From: JABDIP01 sp965250245
Lineage (GTDB): Bacteria > Pseudomonadota > Alphaproteobacteria > DSM-16000 > Inquilinaceae
Length of the DNA stretch: 64,000 bases
Assembly: GCA_965250245.1 (NCBI GenBank)
Contig: OZ252296.1
Span: 4,712,001 to 4,776,000 of the forward strand
Direction of reading: 5' to 3'
Shown here: positions 20,351 through 28,570 of the stretch, one piece after another
Layout of the letters: each line of letters starts with the position of its first letter
Numbering within the stretch: the first letter of the stretch is position 1
Position numbers and translations under genes: made by a program
The notes under the pieces: model-generated
What the model saw: the letters and a program-made list of their open reading frames with translations, nothing else
What the model was told of the DNA's origin: nothing
Databases searched by the model: none

Positions 20351-20594
20351 CCTGCCTCCCCGGCCGCCCGGTGTCGCTGGTGTGACGGCCGGTGTGATCT
20401 TGGCACAGCGCGTCGGGGCCGGGAAACCGGCGGATGGTCCGGCGTCCGGCCGACCAGCGCTCTTGATTCCGGGGGCACAGGCCACCATCTGAATCGCATG
20501 GGCGGTGCCGTTGTGCGGGCCGCTGTGACGTCGCCGGGAGACCGGGTCGTTAGACAACCAGATTGGCCACTCGCTCAGAGGAGGAGATTGGCAG

Positions 20595-21056
20595 ATGAGC
20601 CGAATGTCGCTGCTCAACAGTCCGCTGCTACTGGGATTCGACCAGTTCGAGCGCGCGCTGGACCGGGTGGCAAAGGCGTCGTCCGACGGCTATCCCCCTT
20701 ACAATATCGAACAGCTTGGCGAGGACCGCCTGCGCATCACGCTGGCCGTCGCCGGATTCGGCGAGGATGAGCTGTCGGTGCAGGTCGAGGACAACCAGCT
20801 GATCGTGCGGGGCAAGCAATACGACGACAAGGACCGGGTCTACCTGCACCGCGGCATCGCCGCGCGGCAGTTCCAGCGCTCCTTCGTGCTGGCCGACGGG
20901 CTGGAGGTGTCCGGCGCCAGCCTGGACAACGGGCTGCTGAACATCGAGCTGAAGCGCCCGATCCCGGCCAACAAGGTCCGCAACATCGAGATTCGCAAGA
21001 AATCCGGCAAGAAAGCCCAGACGCTCGACGTCACGCCCGAGCAGGGCGACGACTGA
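20595..21056 (+). CDS. Small heat shock protein (Hsp20/IbpA family)
   Basis: A 153-residue chaperone that holds unfolding proteins. The alpha-crystallin domain spans about residues 33-140, with YNIEQLGEDRLRITLAVAGF at its start and DGLEVSGASLDNGLLNIELK, including the conserved GxLxI-like stretch, near its end. The N-terminal block (MSRMSLLNSPLLLGFDQFER) matches the alphaproteobacterial IbpA-like class. A strong Shine-Dalgarno sequence (GAGGAGGAG) lies before the ATG. It is followed 18 bp later by a DUF1150 gene, an arrangement common in alphaproteobacteria. Confidence 0.95.
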   Translation: MSRMSLLNSPLLLGFDQFERALDRVAKASSDGYPPYNIEQLGEDRLRITLAVAGFGEDELSVQVEDNQLIVRGKQYDDKDRVYLHRGIAARQFQRSFVLADGLEVSGASLDNGLLNIELKRPIPANKVRNIEIRKKSGKKAQTLDVTPEQGDD

Positions 21057-21074
21057 TCGCGGAGGACAGGACGT

Positions 21075-21296
21075 ATGAACACCTCGATCAACGCATTCCT
21101 GCGCCATTTGTCGCCGGCGGATTTCGCGGCGCTGGGCGTACAGGACATGGCCTATGTGAAGCAGACCCAGGTCGACGGGACCGCCGCCTATGCGGTGCAT
21201 GCCGCCGACGGCACGCCGTTGACGGTGATGAACAGCCGCGACGAGGCTTTCGCGGTCTGCGTGCAGAACGATCTGGAGCCGGTCAGCGCCCACTGA
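21075..21296 (+). CDS. DUF1150 family protein
   Basis: A 73-residue soluble protein of the DUF1150 family, recognised by FAALGVQDMAYVKQ and the ending ATAVCVQN-type stretch (here AFAVCVQNDLEPVSAH). Function unknown. It lies 18 bp after hsp20 with GGAGGACAG before the ATG, so it is probably co-expressed under stress. The pair is conserved across alphaproteobacteria, which suggests a helper role for the small heat shock protein; that is inference. Confidence 0.88.
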   Translation: MNTSINAFLRHLSPADFAALGVQDMAYVKQTQVDGTAAYAVHAADGTPLTVMNSRDEAFAVCVQNDLEPVSAH

Positions 21297-21309
21297 CCCG
21301 GCGATTCGC

Positions 21310-21334
21310 CAAAAGAAAGCGCCCGGACGGGCGC
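21310..21334 (-). terminator. Rho-independent terminator after ptsN
   Basis: Read on the minus strand, GCGCCC/GGGCGC forms a six-base-pair stem with a four-base loop (21319-21334), followed at once by TTTCTTTT. It lies 27 bp beyond the ptsN stop and would end the long rpoN-hpf-ptsN transcript. Confidence 0.75.
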
Positions 21335-21360
21335 CGTGAGAAGGCTCTGCGGGCCGCCGG

Positions 21361-21825
21361 TCAGGCGGCCGCGGCCTCCGTCTCGTTCATGAGGGCGTAG
21401 ATGCCGTCGGCGGTGTCGCAGCCGCGCAGCTTCTCGCACAGCTTCTGATCGCGCAGCAGGCGGGAGACCCGGGCCAGCGCCTTCAGATGGTCGGCGCCCG
21501 CCGCTTCCGGCGCCATCAGCAGGAAGATCAGGTCGACCGGCTGCTCGTCCACAGCATCGAAGTCGATCGGCTTCTCCAACCTGGCGAACAGGCCGTAGAC
21601 CCGATCCAGCGTGGTCAGCTTGCCATGCGGAATGGCGATGCCCCGGCCCACACCCGTCGTGCCGAGCTTTTCCCGTTCCAGCAGCGTGTCGAAGATCGCA
21701 CGCTCATGCTGTCCGGACAGCCCGGCGGCGCGCCTGGCCAATTCCTGGAGGGCCTGCTTCTTGCTGGTTGCGCGCAGGTTGGGAATGATCCCGTCGGAAT
21801 TCAAGAATTCTAGCATGTCTCGCAT
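21361..21825 (-). CDS. ptsN: Nitrogen PTS EIIA component (EIIA-Ntr)
   Basis: A 154-residue EIIA-Ntr, the terminal phosphate acceptor of the nitrogen-related PTS. It regulates potassium transport, stringent response and nitrogen metabolism by protein contacts. The phospho-accepting histidine is His67 in GIAIPHGK. The start at 21825 gives MRDMLEFLNSDGIIP; an ATG at 21816 is an alternative. It lies 10 bp after hpf, in the conserved rpoN-hpf-ptsN order. No NPr or PtsP gene is in the window. Confidence 0.95.
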   Translation of the reverse strand: MRDMLEFLNSDGIIPNLRATSKKQALQELARRAAGLSGQHERAIFDTLLEREKLGTTGVGRGIAIPHGKLTTLDRVYGLFARLEKPIDFDAVDEQPVDLIFLLMAPEAAGADHLKALARVSRLLRDQKLCEKLRGCDTADGIYALMNETEAAAA

Positions 21826-21835
21826 TTCTGCCGGC

Positions 21836-22426
21836 TTATACGGTGCCGGCCTCCGTGCTTCCTTGCGGGTCGATCCAGCCGATGTTTCCGTCGTCACGGC
21901 GATAGACCACATTCAGCCCGCCATGGGCCGAGTTGCGGAACATTAGCGCCTTGAGGTTTCCCAAATCCAAACGCATGACCGCCTCGCTGACCGTCAGTGC
22001 GTCGATATGGGTCGTCATCTCGGCGATGACAACGTGATCGGTGGGCTCGTCGTGCTCTTCCGGGGATTCCTCGGGCTCGGCCTCGAGGACATAGGACTGG
22101 GCCTGCCACGGCTCGTCCTGGGCGCCGTTCTTGTGATGGTCCTTCAGCCGGCGCTTGTAACGGCGCAGCCGCTTGGCCACCCGGTCGGCGGCCTGGTCGA
22201 AGGCCCCATAGGGGCTGTCGGCCTCGGCATTGCCCTGCAGAAGGATGTTGCGTCCGACATGGACGGATACGTCCGACCGGTAGAGATGGGCCTCCCTTGA
22301 GAACACGACGGTGGCCTCGATCGGATTCGTAAAGTACTTCGCCGCGACGGCGCTCAGGCTGTCTTCGACATGGCCGCGCAAGGCTTGGCCAACGTCGAGC
22401 TGCCTCCCTTTGACGGTGAGCTGCAT
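21836..22426 (-). CDS. hpf: Ribosome hibernation promoting factor, long form
   Basis: A 196-residue long HPF (also called RaiA/YfiA type) that joins 70S ribosomes into inactive 100S dimers during slow growth. Residues 1-100 form the ribosome-binding S30AE domain (MQLTVKGRQLDVGQALRGHV). After a Glu-rich linker (PEESPEEHDEP), the C-terminal dimerisation domain spans about 135-190 (LNVVYRRDDGNIGWIDPQ). The start at 22426 is fixed by the domain N-terminus; a longer open frame runs into non-coding sequence. It is separated from rpoN by 183 bp with a promoter candidate. Confidence 0.95.
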   Translation of the reverse strand: MQLTVKGRQLDVGQALRGHVEDSLSAVAAKYFTNPIEATVVFSREAHLYRSDVSVHVGRNILLQGNAEADSPYGAFDQAADRVAKRLRRYKRRLKDHHKNGAQDEPWQAQSYVLEAEPEESPEEHDEPTDHVVIAEMTTHIDALTVSEAVMRLDLGNLKALMFRNSAHGGLNVVYRRDDGNIGWIDPQGSTEAGTV

Positions 22427-22506
22427 TGCTCGAACTGTCCGGAAGAATGTCTCTGCGCCTGGTCGTCGACATCGCCCCGGCGGCGCAGCAGAACCGGAGG
22501 GCGCGG

Positions 22507-22536
22507 AACATATGTGCGGGTTGTCGAAGTTGTCAA
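22507..22536 (-). promoter_or_regulatory. Candidate promoter for hpf-ptsN
   Basis: On the minus strand a perfect TTGACA (22531-22536) is followed after 18 bp by TATGTT (22507-22512), about 80 bp before the hpf start. It would allow hpf and ptsN to be transcribed apart from the upstream lpt-rpoN genes. Confidence 0.5.
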
Positions 22537-22609
22537 CAACTCCTCCCGACTTCGTCCATGTCGGTCCGACTGGCATTGCCGTCGGACGGGCGGAATCCCT
22601 CGGTTCTGG

Positions 22610-24145
22610 CTAGAGCCGCATGCTCTTTTCGCGGCGGCGCTGGACCGATGACGGGATCCGCATGGATTCACGATACTTGGCCACGGTGCGACGCGCAATG
22701 TCGACGCCGTCCGAGCGGAGGATATCGACGATCCGGTCGTCGGACAGAATCTTGTCGCTGGCCTCCGCCTCGATCAGTGATCGGATCCGGAAGCGCACGG
22801 ATTCCGCGGAATGGGCGTCCTCGCCATTGGCCCCCTGGATGGCCGAGGTGAAGAAGTATTTCAGCTCGAACACGCCGCGCGGTGTGGCGATGAACTTGTT
22901 GGTGGTGACCCGGCTGACAGTGCTTTCATGCATGCCGATGCGCTCGGCGATGTCGCGCAGGATCAGGGGCTTCAGGAACTGTACGCCGTGCGCGAAGAAG
23001 CGGTCCTGCTGGCGCACGATCTCTGTCGCCACCTTCAGGATGGTGGTCGCCCGCTGGTGCAGCGACTTGACCAGCCAGTTCGCCGAGGCGAAGCAGTCCG
23101 ACAGGTACTCCTTCTCCGACTTGGTCCGCACGGTGGCGTTGACCTCGGCGAAATAGCGCTGGTTCACCAGCACCTTGGGCAGGGTGTCGGCGTTCAGCTC
23201 GACCAGCCAGCCGCCGCCGGGCTGCTGCCGCATCAGGATGTCCGGCGTGACCGTCTGCGCCACCTCAAGGGCGTAGGCCTGGGCCGGCTTGGGATCGAGG
23301 GCCCGAATCTCCGCGACCATCTCGGACAAGTCGTCCCGGTCGACGCCGCAGAGCCGGCACAGCGCGGTGAAGTCGCGCTTGGCCAGCAGCGGGAGGTTGT
23401 CCAGCAGCGCCTGCATGGCCGGGTCCAGCCGGTCGCGCTCGGCAAGCTGCAGCGCCAGGCATTCCGCCAGATCGGCGGCGAAGACACCGGCCGGGTCGAA
23501 GCGTCGCAGGTGCCGCAGCACCCGCACCACGGTCACCTCCTTGCAGCCGAGCTGTTCGGCGATCGCCTGCGGTGCCGCGGTCATGTAGCCGGACTCGTCC
23601 AGCAGATCGACCAGATAGGCGCCGACAAGCCGGTCGGTGGGATCGGCCAGCTCGGTGTTGACCTGCTGCAGCAGATGGTCGCGCAGGGTCAGCGTGTCCG
23701 ACAGCACCTGCTCCAGGTCGAACTCCGACGGCCCGTCGAAGCTGCCGCCGCGGTTCGGTCCGCCCCAATCCGACAAACCGCCCGACTCGGGCTGCGGCGG
23801 CTCGCCGGCCTCCTTGGCGCCGTCGCTGGTCCAGACATTGTCGTAATCGGTGTCGAGGGGGCCGTCGGCGTCCGACTTCAGGGTCTCGGAATTGGCCAGC
23901 TGGTCGGTGCCGACCAGGTCGCTGCTCGCATCCGCCGGCGTATCGGCGCCGGGCGCGTCGTCCGACGGCACGGAGGCACCCTCGGATTCGTCCATTTCCA
24001 GAAGCGGGTTGCGCTCGATCTCGCCCTCGACGTACTCGGCGAGCTCGGCATTCGACAATTGCAGCAGCTTGATCGCCTGCTGCAACTGCGGCGTCATTAC
24101 CAGCGACTGCGACTGTCTGAGATCGAGGCGTTGGGTCAGCGCCAT
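22610..24145 (-). CDS. rpoN: RNA polymerase sigma-54 factor
   Basis: A 511-residue sigma-54, required for enhancer-dependent transcription of nitrogen-assimilation and other genes. Region I is Gln/Leu-rich (LDLRQSQSLVMTPQLQQAIK, for activator response). An acidic, low-complexity region II follows (about 55-125), then the core-binding and helix-turn-helix region and the diagnostic RpoN box ARRTVAKYRE at 484-493. It begins 12 bp after lptB, so it is likely co-transcribed with the lipopolysaccharide export genes, a conserved arrangement. Confidence 0.97.
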   Translation of the reverse strand: MALTQRLDLRQSQSLVMTPQLQQAIKLLQLSNAELAEYVEGEIERNPLLEMDESEGASVPSDDAPGADTPADASSDLVGTDQLANSETLKSDADGPLDTDYDNVWTSDGAKEAGEPPQPESGGLSDWGGPNRGGSFDGPSEFDLEQVLSDTLTLRDHLLQQVNTELADPTDRLVGAYLVDLLDESGYMTAAPQAIAEQLGCKEVTVVRVLRHLRRFDPAGVFAADLAECLALQLAERDRLDPAMQALLDNLPLLAKRDFTALCRLCGVDRDDLSEMVAEIRALDPKPAQAYALEVAQTVTPDILMRQQPGGGWLVELNADTLPKVLVNQRYFAEVNATVRTKSEKEYLSDCFASANWLVKSLHQRATTILKVATEIVRQQDRFFAHGVQFLKPLILRDIAERIGMHESTVSRVTTNKFIATPRGVFELKYFFTSAIQGANGEDAHSAESVRFRIRSLIEAEASDKILSDDRIVDILRSDGVDIARRTVAKYRESMRIPSSVQRRREKSMRL

Positions 24146-24157
24146 GGCTAAAGTCTT

Positions 24158-24967
24158 CTAAAGACTAAATCTTTCGCCCAAGTAAACGCGTCTGACGTCC
24201 TTGTGGGCAACGATCTCCGAAGGGTCTCCCTCCATCAGGACGGCACCGTCGTGCAGGATATAGGCACGATCCACAATATCCAAAGTTTCCCGCACATTAT
24301 GGTCGGTGATCAGCACGCCGATGCCGCGATCGCGAAGATGGCTCACCAGGTCGCGGATGTCGCCGACCGCCACCGGATCGATGCCGGCCAGCGGCTCGTC
24401 GAGCAGGATGAAGTGCGGATGCGAGGCCAGCGCCCGGGCGATCTCCACCCGGCGCCGCTCGCCGCCGGACAGGGCCAGGGCCGGGGCCCGCCTGAGATGG
24501 GTCAGCGAGAATTCCGCCAGCAGGTCGTCCAGCATGATCTCGCGGGCGTCGCGGTCCTTCTCCGACGCCTCCAGCACCGCCCGGATGTTCTGCTCCACGG
24601 TCAGCCCGCGGAAGATCGAGGCCTCCTGCGGCAGGTAGCCGATGCCCAGCCGCGCCCGCCGGTACATCGGCAGGTTGGTCACGTCGTGGCCGTCCAGCGA
24701 GATGCTGCCGTAGTCGGGCGCGATCAGGCCGGTGATGATGTAGAAGCAGGTCGTCTTACCGGCGCCGTTCGGCCCCAGCAGGCCGACCGCCTCGCCGCGG
24801 CGGACACTAACCGAGACGTCGCGCAGCACCGGCCGCTTGCGGTACTGCTTGCCCAGCTTCTCGGCCACCAGCCCAGCGGCATCGGAGACGAGGCGCGGCT
24901 TGGAGGCGTCCTGCGGGTTGGTCCCGGCATGCGCCTCCGGCTGGGCCGGCAGGGTTCCGTCTCTCAC
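24158..24967 (-). CDS. lptB: Lipopolysaccharide export ABC ATPase LptB
   Basis: A 269-residue ATPase that drives lipopolysaccharide extraction from the inner membrane with LptFG, which are not in this window. Walker A is GPNGAGKT at 65-72, the signature is ALSGGERRRVEIARAL, and Walker B is DEPLAGIDP. I place the start at the GTG at 24967, seven bases after the lptA stop; this leaves a roughly 30-residue N-terminal extension relative to E. coli LptB, common in alphaproteobacteria. A longer frame would overlap lptA. Confidence 0.93.
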   Translation of the reverse strand: MRDGTLPAQPEAHAGTNPQDASKPRLVSDAAGLVAEKLGKQYRKRPVLRDVSVSVRRGEAVGLLGPNGAGKTTCFYIITGLIAPDYGSISLDGHDVTNLPMYRRARLGIGYLPQEASIFRGLTVEQNIRAVLEASEKDRDAREIMLDDLLAEFSLTHLRRAPALALSGGERRRVEIARALASHPHFILLDEPLAGIDPVAVGDIRDLVSHLRDRGIGVLITDHNVRETLDIVDRAYILHDGAVLMEGDPSEIVAHKDVRRVYLGERFSL

Positions 24968-24974
24968 GATGCGC

Positions 24975-25763
24975 TCACTGTTCCGGCGTGAAGATGCCGT
25001 GCACGCGCCCGTCGGACCCGGGCTGCGACAGCAGGCGGCTGACGCCGGTGTCGAGGTTGACCTCGGCGAAATCGCCATTGAGCTGGTTCGGCCCGCGGGT
25101 CAGGCGCACAGAGCCGCTCAGGGTGGCGGTGTTGGTCTGGCGGTCGTAGATGCCGTGGTCGCCGCGGGCGATGTCGGTCGGCGTGGTGATCACCACGTTG
25201 CCGGTCGCAGCCAGGCTCTCGATCTGCAGATTGCCATCGGCATCCTCGCTCAGCTCGGCCTTCAACTCGTCGGCGTTGATCTGGTCGGCGCCGCGCAGCG
25301 CCTGGGCATTGCCGCGGGCAACGGCGACCTGGTCGCCCTTCCAGTATTCCAGGCTGTCGCTGGCGGTGATGACCTCCGTCTCGGTCTCCAGGCGCAGGTC
25401 GGTTCCGGTCAGGGTGAACACGTCGGTGCGGATGTCATAGACGCCGCGATCGCCGCGGACCTGCTGGGTCGGCGTGGCGATCAGCACATTGCCGTCGGCG
25501 ACGACTTGCCAGATCTCGGTCTTGCCGTCGCCGCTCTCGCGATAGTTGGCGGTGAGCGTATTGGCCGAAACCGTGACGTCACCCTGGCGCAGCCGAGCAT
25601 CGCCGCGGGCGACATAGGCGCGCTGCTCGCTGAGCCATTCCAGGCTCTGCGATGCCTCGATCTCGATCGCCTGGGTGCTGAGCTGCGCCGCCGCCGAGGC
25701 GAAGATGATCTGGCCGAACAGCACCGTGCCGGCCGCAAGTATGGTCAAGAAACTAGTTTTCAT
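24975..25763 (-). CDS. lptA: Lipopolysaccharide transport periplasmic protein LptA
   Basis: A 262-residue OstA/LptA protein forming the periplasmic bridge for lipopolysaccharide. The signal peptide is MKTSFLTILAAGTVLFGQII followed by an ASA-type cleavage site. The mature part repeats short beta motifs of the form ARGDARLRQGD/VRGDRGVYD/ARGDHGIYD, typical of the LptA beta-jellyroll. It is longer than E. coli LptA because of these extra repeats. The start at 25763 lies inside the end of lptC (11-bp overlap), so translation is coupled. Confidence 0.9.
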   Translation of the reverse strand: MKTSFLTILAAGTVLFGQIIFASAAAQLSTQAIEIEASQSLEWLSEQRAYVARGDARLRQGDVTVSANTLTANYRESGDGKTEIWQVVADGNVLIATPTQQVRGDRGVYDIRTDVFTLTGTDLRLETETEVITASDSLEYWKGDQVAVARGNAQALRGADQINADELKAELSEDADGNLQIESLAATGNVVITTPTDIARGDHGIYDRQTNTATLSGSVRLTRGPNQLNGDFAEVNLDTGVSRLLSQPGSDGRVHGIFTPEQ

Positions 25764-26484
25764 TGCCGGCCGCCCCGTCAATCGGAGCGCCTTCCGTTGC
25801 GTCGGGTTCGGCGGACGCACCGCTCAACACCACGCGCGACTGACCCGTGAAGACGACTTTAGCGCCGTTCTCCTCGATACGAAATCCCTCCGACCGGATT
25901 TCGCCCATCGGCCCCTCGCCCTCGACCGGGCTGTCGCCCCAGGCGCTCTGGGACTCCATGTCGACAAAGGCCTCGTCCGTGGCGAAGCGGTGGCCGTCGT
26001 CGCGGGACAGCTCGACGTCGCCCAGCAGATGCAGTTGCTTGCTCTCGCGGTCGTAGCGGCCGAGATCGGCGTTCAGGCTGATGCGGGCGCCGTCGCCGGT
26101 CCCGATCGCGCCCTCGGGCCGCGACAGCTCCACGATGTGCGGCCCCTCGGCACCCTGGTTGGCGCGGTCGGCGGCGATGCTGTAGGGCCGGTCCTCCTGG
26201 TCGGTGCCGACCAGGACGGGGCCGGTCACCTGCAACAGGTCCGGCTGCTTCTCCAGCGCCTCGACCATCGGCTGCTCCTGGTCCTGGAAGGCCGGCCAGG
26301 CGGCGATGATGACGATCAGGGTGACCGCGGCCAGCGGCAGCACGAACTTCATCACCCCGACGAAAGCGCTGTAGCGACGGCCGACGGTCTTGATCGGCCG
26401 GCCCGGCCGCACCTTCAGGGTGACCGTGCGCCGTGGCGGCGCGGCACCGTCCGGGGCGGCCGCGATGTCGCGATCCAGCGCCAT
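25753..26484 (-). CDS. lptC: Lipopolysaccharide export protein LptC
   Basis: A 243-residue bitopic inner-membrane protein of the LptC family. It has a basic cytosolic tail of about 40 residues, one membrane segment at about 43-63, then a periplasmic beta-jellyroll that hands lipopolysaccharide to LptA. The family is weakly conserved, and the call rests largely on this topology and on its place between kpsF and lptA, which it overlaps. The start at 26484 lies four bases after the kpsF stop. Confidence 0.88.
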   Translation of the reverse strand: MALDRDIAAAPDGAAPPRRTVTLKVRPGRPIKTVGRRYSAFVGVMKFVLPLAAVTLIVIIAAWPAFQDQEQPMVEALEKQPDLLQVTGPVLVGTDQEDRPYSIAADRANQGAEGPHIVELSRPEGAIGTGDGARISLNADLGRYDRESKQLHLLGDVELSRDDGHRFATDEAFVDMESQSAWGDSPVEGEGPMGEIRSEGFRIEENGAKVVFTGQSRVVLSGASAEPDATEGAPIDGAAGNEN

Positions 26485-26488
26485 GCGC

Positions 26489-27502
26489 CTAGACCACCCC
26501 GGCCCGCAGGCAGTCATGCATATGCACGATGCCGACCGGCCTGCCGTTCTCGGCGACGAACAGGCTGGTGAAGGGCTTGTCGGCGGTGTTCATCAACCGC
26601 AGGGCTTCCGCGGCCAGGGCGCCCGGCCGGATCGTCCGCGGGTTGGCGGTCATGATCTCACCGACCGGCCGTTCCAGAAGCCCGGAATCCATGTGCCGCC
26701 GCAGATCGCCGTCGGTCACGATGCCCAGCAGCTTGCCGGCGCCATCGACGATGCCGACACAACCAAAGGCCTTGGCGGTCATCACCAGCACCGCCTCGGA
26801 GGTCGGGATGTCCGGGCCGGCCAGCGGAATCTCGTCGCCCGCATGCATGACATCGGACACCTTGACCAGCCGGCGACCCAGGGCGCCGCCCGGGTGCAGG
26901 TCGCGGAACTCGTCCGGCGAGAAGCCGCGGCGTTCCAAAAGCGCGATCGCCAGGGCGTCGCCCAGCGCCAGCATCATCGTCGAGGAGGTGGTCGGCGCGG
27001 CGACGATGGAGCAGGCCTCCTCCGCCTTGGGCAGCAGCAGGACGACGTCGGATTGCTCGGCCAGCGGCGAGCCGGCATTGGAGGTGATGCTGATCAGCGG
27101 GATACCGAACCGGCGGGCGTAGCCGACGATGTCCGCCAGCTCGGAATTCTTGCCGGAGTTCGACAGGGCCAGCAGCACGTCCCCGAGCGCGACCATGCCG
27201 AGATCGCCGTGGCTGGCCTCGTTGGCGTGGACGAAGAAGGACGGCGTGCCGGTCGACGCCAGGGTCGCGGCGACCTTGCGACCGATATGGCCGCTCTTGC
27301 CGATGCCGGTCACCACCACCCGGCCCCTTGCGGCGATCATCAAGTTGATCGCCCGCGGCAGCGCCGAGTCGAGCGAGCGGGCCAGAAGCGTCAGGGCGTC
27401 GGCCTCGGCGCGCAGCACCCGCTCCGCGACCTCGCGATCGAGGTCGAGGCTGTCGTCCAGCGGCTCGGAATCAGCCTTAGTTCGGGAGGCTTTGACGGTC
27501 AT
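26489..27502 (-). CDS. kpsF: Arabinose-5-phosphate isomerase (KpsF/GutQ/KdsD family)
   Basis: A 337-residue isomerase converting ribulose 5-phosphate to arabinose 5-phosphate for Kdo synthesis. The SIS domain carries VVVTGIGKSGHIG (about 62-74) and the family HANEASHGDLGMV. Two CBS domains fill the C-terminal half (VSDVMHAGDEIP ... and VGEIMTANPRTI ...). It is the first gene of the kpsF-lptC-lptA-lptB-rpoN block and connects functionally with kdsB elsewhere in the window. Confidence 0.95.
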   Translation of the reverse strand: MTVKASRTKADSEPLDDSLDLDREVAERVLRAEADALTLLARSLDSALPRAINLMIAARGRVVVTGIGKSGHIGRKVAATLASTGTPSFFVHANEASHGDLGMVALGDVLLALSNSGKNSELADIVGYARRFGIPLISITSNAGSPLAEQSDVVLLLPKAEEACSIVAAPTTSSTMMLALGDALAIALLERRGFSPDEFRDLHPGGALGRRLVKVSDVMHAGDEIPLAGPDIPTSEAVLVMTAKAFGCVGIVDGAGKLLGIVTDGDLRRHMDSGLLERPVGEIMTANPRTIRPGALAAEALRLMNTADKPFTSLFVAENGRPVGIVHMHDCLRAGVV

Positions 27503-27547
27503 GGCTTACTTGGCACCGCGTGTCTGATCATACCCGTAAGGCGATTA

Positions 27548-27567
27548 GATGGCGGCCCGCCGCCATC
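27548..27567 (-). other. Perfect hairpin between rnd and kpsF
   Basis: GATGGCGG and CCGCCATC pair over eight bases around a CCCG loop, 16 bp past the rnd stop. There is no following T-run, so it may slow or partly stop polymerase, or protect the 3' end of the rnd message, rather than be a full terminator. Confidence 0.45.
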
Positions 27568-27582
27568 CGGCTCCTATCCCAC

Positions 27583-28200
27583 TCAGTGGGCAAAGATATC
27601 CTCGTCGCGCCAGCCGGCCAAATCCAGGTCCGCCCGGGTCGGCAGGAAGGCGAAACAGGCCGCGGCCAGCGCTGTCCGCCCTTCGCGCTCCAACATCGTA
27701 TCCAGCTTCGCCTTCAGGGCGTGCAGATACAAGACGTCGCCGGCGGCATAGTTCAACTGCTCCGGCGTCAGCGCATCCGCCCCCCAGTCCGAGCTTTGCT
27801 GCTGCTTGGAGATGTCCTCTCCCAGCATTTCGCGGCACAGATCTTTCAGCCCGTGCCGGTCGGTATAGGTCCGGACCAGCTTGGATGCGATCTTTGTGCA
27901 ATAGACCGGCGTGCAGACGATGCCGAGATAAGCACGGATGACCGCGATGTCAAAACGAGCGTAGTGGAACAACTTTGTGACATCGGGATCGGCCAGCAGG
28001 CGCTTCAGGTTCGGCGCGTCGTATGCGCCCTTCGGCAATTGGACCAGATGCGCGCTGCCGTCGCCGCTGGAGAGCTGGACCAGGCAGAGCCGGTCGCGGG
28101 CCGGATCCAGCCCCATCGTCTCGGTGTCGACGGCGACGAGGCCGCCGAGGTCGAGATCGGCCGGCAGGTCGCCGTGATGAAGCGTCGGTTGCGCGGGCAC
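27583..28200 (-). CDS. Ribonuclease D-type 3'-5' exonuclease
   Basis: A 205-residue DEDD-family exonuclease. Motif I is VAVDTETMGL (Asp25, Glu27), motif II is FHYARFDIAVI and motif III is the YAAGDVLYLHAL block. It contains only the exonuclease domain and lacks the HRDC domain of E. coli RNase D, as in the short RNase D-like proteins of alphaproteobacteria. It probably trims tRNA or other RNA 3' ends. It sits downstream of a tRNA-Leu gene but is separated from it by a strong terminator. Confidence 0.9.
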   Translation of the reverse strand: MPAQPTLHHGDLPADLDLGGLVAVDTETMGLDPARDRLCLVQLSSGDGSAHLVQLPKGAYDAPNLKRLLADPDVTKLFHYARFDIAVIRAYLGIVCTPVYCTKIASKLVRTYTDRHGLKDLCREMLGEDISKQQQSSDWGADALTPEQLNYAAGDVLYLHALKAKLDTMLEREGRTALAAACFAFLPTRADLDLAGWRDEDIFAH

Positions 28201-28254
28201 TGGTCAGATTCCCTGAGTTTGCGCGCCCGTTCTACGCGCCTTCGCGTTAAGGAA

Positions 28255-28280
28255 CAAAAAAAACCCGCACGAAGCGGGTT
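28255..28280 (-). terminator. Rho-independent terminator after tRNA-Leu
   Basis: On the minus strand AACCCGC/GCGGGTT forms a seven-base-pair stem (28262-28280) with a five-base loop, followed by an uninterrupted run of T. It lies about 33 bp past the tRNA 3' end. Confidence 0.9.
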
Positions 28281-28312
28281 CTTGATCGTCCGTCCGGCGT
28301 CGCGAGGCCGGT

Positions 28313-28399
28313 TGGTGCCCAGGAGAAGACTCGAACTTCCACGACCTTTCGGCCACAGGTACCTGAAACCTGCGCGTCTACCAATTCCGCCACCTGGGC
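28313..28399 (-). tRNA. tRNA-Leu (anticodon CAG)
   Basis: An 87-base tRNA including an encoded CCA end. The seven-base acceptor stem (GCCCAGG with CCTGGGC), the D-arm GGTAGACGC segment, a five-base anticodon stem CAGGT/ACCTG around TTCAGGT (anticodon CAG), a long class II variable arm and the T-loop GTTCGAGTC are all visible. It reads CUG codons, the dominant leucine codon in this GC-rich genome. Confidence 0.97.
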
Positions 28400-28570
28400 A
28401 ACGCGGGCCGATTTACTAGGCGCGGCGGACAGTTCTGTCAACCGCGTTTGCGGCCCCGATCCGCGCCCCGCGTGCCTGCGCTCTGGAACCGCGCCGCCGG
28501 CTTGACTATAAGCGAGGGGACGCGCGCGGAGTCGCGGCGCGGACGGACAACTGACGGGTGGGCAACGGCC

